Notes under the pieces: generated by a model
Told to the model about the DNA's origin: nothing
Database searches by the model: none
What the model saw: the letters and a program-made list of their open reading frames with translations, nothing else
NCBI GenBank assembly: GCA_028282785.1
Contig: JANQHE010000005.1
Span: 1 to 64,000, forward strand
Reading direction: 5' to 3'
DNA: 64,000 bases
DNA from: Bacteroidales bacterium
GTDB lineage: Bacteria; Bacteroidota; Bacteroidia; Bacteroidales; UBA12077
Shown here: positions 61,201 through 64,000 of the stretch, in pieces
Position numbering within the stretch: the first letter of the stretch is position 1
How the letters are laid out: each line of letters opens with the position of its first letter
Position numbers and translations under genes: made by a program

Positions 61201-61378
61201 AATTCTAACCATGACACCAAAACCTTACAATTCAGATTCTCCAGACGGTTGGTATTTATATCATTTAATAAAGGGGAATAAAGACATTAATATAAATTAT
61301 CCTGTTCCGGCAAGTTATTATAAAACAAGAGAGAATAACCAGGATTTAAAAAGTTACTTAAATGCATTGAATAAATGA
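58214..61378 (+). CDS. JetC/MksB-like SMC ATPase
   Basis: About 1054 residues from ATG 58214 (TTG 58205, overlapping the previous stop, is possible). Walker A is DFTGGNGVGKSILADLIQIIF (near 35-50). Long coiled coils run about 240-380 and 540-800 around a hinge-like middle. The ABC signature is PGSTGETYSAIVLLGIARL and the Walker B region RFIILEELANLDDINF, with Glu where an Asp is normal, then ILTMTP as the switch. This is the DNA-loop-extruding motor expected in a Wadjet/MksB system. It overlaps the Toprim gene by 4 bp. Confidence 0.8.
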   Translation: MPLPKIYSISTVGILKHFNQDYLIHPLRTDFTGGNGVGKSILADLIQIIFICDEKNIKFGTDSFNKDKREIQKLPYKNNFAYAFLNIKVDEEKFLTLGVNIQSKSGKKIRPFLILAKPELNAPLNELVYDSSKILTNKDFLNDQNKILPLDELSKQLKEKYQLFLTYFSYKEDIEQYHSFLFNNNILPINLTIPEHLKAFAKVIQSFSRVRDLGLDKANGLKAFLFEDDDKEYWEEYSKHELQLDKLLTDFKELNIRINDIEQKQRVLEKLSDFEKIKNESALKYELQEIIELYQRYTECQKQEKKLNEDLKSKSKKSECLKLRENKFARIVPRIEKDYSDVESNYTLLLRYESKFKEWKRFDNEIKQLRQIAYAHFSAETINKSTKIDFKDITSKEIIKKVNSTIPLFTQYGQLDDIIKKHDEQENELSSLVLQVEKKLNHLKRIIELLSGKGTNSLFGQIVHKKKVLSEYQESVLLALIDLSLEKPEIVFTGIRYALSTNILNEENFEIDKQNNGIWLKLGDLREFVELSKEERIFEYGSDFENILSNKIDELKIQVKKLQRKKEELDKIKKSQEYDKEIIKDYDFDIRLIQYSDIENLKESVWIINNKEIKISQLLSDSSHLKSEIDEIKQEITIPIDTQNLTELIKEYEIKKEIANKRKRKILDKRNLESSELAGLNAEMPHLQKNLKEKQDEISDVSKLYELKKEGFTNQYPDIDIHSQKGFSENKLLNELKEDFETAHENYITEYKSIVNVFNETNEEKNSQVNLQINKKLYQFKVLEEVLLGGKIKYLDNISEYLREANEQRLRIVENIRDNMIKVFSKTLARYETYENIVKNLNTFFIGKKINETYYLNLNFREYDNIKISWIDELQNSARWVNKPGELEFGHSVQEFIEQLFKKITGIRRAIEFKDLLNPKSYFDLSITLTDEFKNEIPGSTGETYSAIVLLGIARLSKVRDKNHDGLRFIILEELANLDDINFNLFPLIAKEFGYQILTMTPKPYNSDSPDGWYLYHLIKGNKDININYPVPASYYKTRENNQDLKSYLNALNK

Positions 61379-62322
61379 AGTGGAATGTTTTAAAAGATAT
61401 GCATAAGCTTTACGAATGTGGCAAAATAAAAAGAAAACCTTCATTTGTAAACGATTCCTATATAGCTCATCTAATACATTCTACAAAAGAACTGTGCGCT
61501 TTAAGAAAAGAAGTCATTATTCCTGAAGGTTCAACTTTCAGGCAAACTTATGAGAAACTTTACTTCGATAAGTTTATTAGTTATAAGACATTTTTGGAAG
61601 ACAATGATTTAATAAAGCCACAAACGAGATTTGAGCATTCAGATATCGAACAATTAATTGACATTAAAACTCAAATGGATTCAGGTTCATTAAAACTATT
61701 GCGGGAACAAATCCTAAAAGCCAATGAAACCGTTAGAGGAATTTCATTCATGTTTTTTAAGAATGAAAAGTATTTGGATGATAAGAAATCTCTAATCGAA
61801 GCAATTGAAAAAATATTACAAGTACCCGAATTGCCATCTGGAAAGGACAAGCAATATCTTTATGTAGTTCCCTGCAAATCAGCTAAAGCAATTATATTAT
61901 GTGAAAATTTATACTTTTTAAGAGTGCCTGAACGTGTTAAGAATTTTAATATTGAATTGTGGTTTGCAGGTGGCTATAATATCAGCATGTTAGAAAACGT
62001 TGATACCAGGAATCTACCAATTTATTACTCCTGCGATTGGGATTATCACGGTCTCAATATTTTTGATTTAGTCAAAGCCAAAGTTCCACAGATTGAGTTG
62101 TTATTCCCAAATGCTAATCCTGTAGGCATTATAGAATCTGAGCATAATAGTCATTGGAAAAAAGCTCATGCACCTGAAACATTATCAGGTTTGAACACGG
62201 ATTTATTTAGTCTTCAGGAGAAACATTTAATTCAACAATTAATATCCGATAATTCTTGGATTATCGAAGAATCAAATGACATAACGGAAATGATTAAAAT
62301 GAAAATGCTCAAGCTATCATAA
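61375..62322 (+). CDS. JetD/MksG-like Toprim nuclease subunit
   Basis: 315 residues. The C-terminal half has a Toprim layout: ILCENLYFLRVPERV (catalytic Glu), a strand-turn ELWFAGGYNI, and the acidic pair in IYYSCDWDYHGLNIFDLV, as in topoisomerase VI-A/DUF2220 proteins. The N-terminal ~170 residues are helical with a winged-helix-like part, shorter than in classic JetD. In Wadjet systems this subunit cuts the plasmid that the SMC motor has folded. ATGA overlap with the SMC gene shows tight coupling. Confidence 0.75.
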   Translation: MKWNVLKDMHKLYECGKIKRKPSFVNDSYIAHLIHSTKELCALRKEVIIPEGSTFRQTYEKLYFDKFISYKTFLEDNDLIKPQTRFEHSDIEQLIDIKTQMDSGSLKLLREQILKANETVRGISFMFFKNEKYLDDKKSLIEAIEKILQVPELPSGKDKQYLYVVPCKSAKAIILCENLYFLRVPERVKNFNIELWFAGGYNISMLENVDTRNLPIYYSCDWDYHGLNIFDLVKAKVPQIELLFPNANPVGIIESEHNSHWKKAHAPETLSGLNTDLFSLQEKHLIQQLISDNSWIIEESNDITEMIKMKMLKLS

Positions 62323-62330
62323 AAGCAAAG

Positions 62331-62561
62331 ATGAATACAGTATTGGAAAATTTAACCCAAGATTATCAAAGCGCAGAATTTACATGTATGTTTCTGTACG
62401 ATAAGAAAGCAACTAATAAATTAATTCAAAGAAAGTTGGTTGTGTCAAACAAGAATCATTACGCTGTTTTTGTTGATACAGTAAATCATCCTGTGTTTAT
62501 TTTTATTGGTTGAGGGGCTACAATTGCCGGACTTATTATTGCTGTAATAGCATTAATGTAA
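62331..62561 (+). pseudogene. Small protein interrupted by one in-frame TGA, with a C-terminal membrane helix
   Basis: ATG at 62331 gives 60 residues ending at TGA 62511-62513. The frame continues GATIAGLIIAVIALM to TAA 62559-62561, a short hydrophobic helix that would complete a membrane-tail protein (VFIFIG-stop-GATIAGLII). No family is recognised. It starts 8 bp after the JetD-like stop and ends 13 bp before the DUF4238 gene, so it belongs to the same transcript. It is either a decayed gene or a short functional peptide. Confidence 0.45.
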
Positions 62562-62574
62562 TGCTGAAAAACAA

Positions 62575-63600
62575 ATGGCAAAAAAAAGACATCATTATAT
62601 TCCAAAATTTTATTTGAGAAGATTTTCCGTCAATAATAACGGAAGATCTTTAGGGCTATATAATCTTGACAATAAGAAATTTATACAAAATGCACCTTTA
62701 AAAAGCCAAGCTTACGAAAACTTTCTTTATGGAGAAGATGATGAAATAGAAAATGCTTTGGCTGAGATGGAAAATACTGTTGCCAAGATGTTTTACTATT
62801 GGACAGAGAAAAAATTACTTTATCCACCTCCAGTTGAAACCAATGGTTTTAAGTTGTTAAAGCGTTTTATTTTATACCAGACTTTTAGAACGCCAAAGTC
62901 CGGTAACGAGATAATGAAGGGTCTTAATCAAGGTTTAAAAACTGTTGTACAAGAATTTGAGCCTGATTTGTGGGAAAGTTTTAAAGATGGAACATTGGTT
63001 CATGAAAATCCAGTTTTACTAGGTTTATTCCATGCAATTAAGCACGAACAGCTTTTAGATTTTCTTGATTGTAAGTTTTTAGTAAACCTTACACTACTGC
63101 CATTCGTAACTTCGGATGTACCTGTAATTCTTTATAATCAATTAATGGAACACGCAGATAATTATATGGGTTCAACTGGTTTAGTAGTAAAAGGGCTTCA
63201 AATCTTTTATCCAATTCACCCAAGGTTGATGATTTGCTTTTATGACTCCAATGTTTATGATTTTGGAGATGGATACATTAACTGTTGCTCTACAGAATCA
63301 ATTGATGAAGTACATCAGTTGAATGGTCTTCAACTCATCAATTCTAATTCACAACTTTTTTTTGGTGATTCTATTTCTGAAGAGTATATCACAGAGTTAC
63401 TTAATCATTTTGAAAAGTATAGAAAAACAACAAAAAACATAAACCAAATCATCAATCAAGGAAGTAGAAAATTCTTTTTTACAAGTTCGGAAGATGCTCA
63501 TATAGATTTGAGTTTAGATTTTTTTAAATTAAAAGTGAATCCGAACGACTTTAAAAATGAGATTGTTCCAATAAGACATCCCTCATTTGATAAAAATTGA
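62575..63600 (+). CDS. DUF4238 domain protein
   Basis: 341 residues. The start MAKKRHHYIPKFYLRRFS is the DUF4238 hallmark (HYxPxFYLRxF), followed by YENFLYGEDDEIENALAEME, RFILYQTFRTP and VTSDVPVILYN (the TSDxPV motif). Function is not established; members are common in defence and mobile regions. It lies downstream of the Wadjet-like genes and may be an independent cargo gene. Confidence 0.88.
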   Translation: MAKKRHHYIPKFYLRRFSVNNNGRSLGLYNLDNKKFIQNAPLKSQAYENFLYGEDDEIENALAEMENTVAKMFYYWTEKKLLYPPPVETNGFKLLKRFILYQTFRTPKSGNEIMKGLNQGLKTVVQEFEPDLWESFKDGTLVHENPVLLGLFHAIKHEQLLDFLDCKFLVNLTLLPFVTSDVPVILYNQLMEHADNYMGSTGLVVKGLQIFYPIHPRLMICFYDSNVYDFGDGYINCCSTESIDEVHQLNGLQLINSNSQLFFGDSISEEYITELLNHFEKYRKTTKNINQIINQGSRKFFFTSSEDAHIDLSLDFFKLKVNPNDFKNEIVPIRHPSFDKN

Positions 63601-64000
63601 AGCGGATGACCCTACCCAAAGGAGCACGCCAAAAAAATCCTTTTTTACGAAAGCAACCAGAAGGTAAGCTAATTTCCTCTATGGGGAGTCGGGCAAATGA
63701 TAAACTTTCTAAAGGAAGAATCATTAATAGTTGTTGGACTTGATGGATATGTAGGAAGAAAAATCCAGAGCGATTAGTTAAGTGATTAGGAATAAAAGAA
63801 TTCAGATAGCCGTATTAAGAGAAAGAATTTATTTTAGTCTTAAGTTTCCTGAGAATAGGGGTTTGATTTACACAGGATTTGTGAAACAAGGAAACCCTGT
63901 CTGAGTACTTAACAAACACACCAAAACATAATAGCAAACCTGCCCTCCGAAGCCTTGGTGCAGGCGGGGTTACAAGCTGGTTTCAAAATCTGACAAGAAA
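63601..64000. other. Unassigned right end of the window
   Basis: No gene can be supported. A 45-codon frame (ATG 63605, MTLPKGARQKNPFLRKQPEG) and a fragment IVVGLDGYVGRKIQSD in another frame look like scraps of a decayed gene. A palindrome CCTGC...GCAGG around CTCCGAAGCCTTGGT lies near 63946-63970. Nothing matches tRNA-Pro, so the right boundary of the accessory region is not visible. Confidence 0.35.

Noticed and set aside
63601-64000. Group II intron end
   Set aside because: No recognisable domain V hairpin or maturase sequence was found; only scattered frame scraps are present.
54888-64000. Direct repeat of the tRNA-Pro 3' end as attR
   Set aside because: I could not find a second copy of GGTTCGAATCCTGCCACC downstream within the window.

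Overview
The window reads as a low-G+C Bacteroidota chromosome segment, probably from a Bacteroidia/Marinilabiliales-like organism. I base this on TAnnTTTG-type -7 promoter boxes, LytS/LytTR regulators, DUF5916 and PorT-type outer-membrane proteins, RHS cassettes with YwqK-like lipoproteins, and the FloA/NfeD pair. Species is not assignable from sequence alone.

Layout. 1-5.0 kb: the 3' end of an RHS polymorphic-toxin gene followed by two orphan RHS tips, each with a near-identical core and a different C-terminus. Lipoprotein or cytosolic partners that look like immunity genes lie between them, and REP-like palindromes cut the tips. 5.0-6.3 kb: a decayed tyrosine recombinase and a HigBA-type toxin-antitoxin pair with a palindromic operator. 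6.3-19.2 kb: housekeeping and envelope genes (S9 peptidase, thioredoxin-glutaredoxin fusion, GroES-like protein, ferredoxin, M20 amidohydrolase, TauE-like permease, a large propeller/barrel protein, DUF1573 protein, MeaB, TlpA-like protein). 19.3-28.4 kb: two LytS/LytTR systems, one of which carries a second kinase-like protein without the phospho-acceptor histidine, plus a DUF5916 outer-membrane protein. 28.5-32.5 kb: a ZnuABC-type metal importer and lipoamide dehydrogenase. 33-42.7 kb: ECF sigma factor with an anti-sigma/beta-barrel fusion, lytic transglycosylase, UvrA, LOG protein, and a SPOR protein with an EF-hand outer-membrane protein. 42.7-54.2 kb: an orphan double-glycine RiPP-like precursor, SmpB, a RAYT transposase remnant, MiaA, a bcp-recA-S9 run, a TPR/propeller/SPOR protein, and ClpS-NfeD-FloA-FKBP.

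54.2-64 kb is an accessory region beginning at tRNA-Ser and tRNA-Pro. Behind tRNA-Pro is a G+C-rich stretch packed with hairpins and without a believable gene. It is followed by a tightly overlapping operon: XRE regulator, JetA/MksF-like, JetB/MksE-like, JetC/MksB-like SMC ATPase and JetD/MksG-like Toprim protein. This is a divergent Wadjet-type (anti-plasmid) SMC system. Its JetB-like gene is cut by one in-frame TAA while homology-like sequence continues in the same frame, and a small ORF just downstream is likewise cut by one in-frame TGA. A DUF4238 protein and about 400 bp of unassigned sequence close the window.

The items most worth checking are the Wadjet-like operon with its in-frame stop, the kinase/pseudokinase/LytTR operon, the orphan RiPP precursor, the RHS tip array and the hairpin-dense region after tRNA-Pro. 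All family names come from motif reading; no database search was possible.
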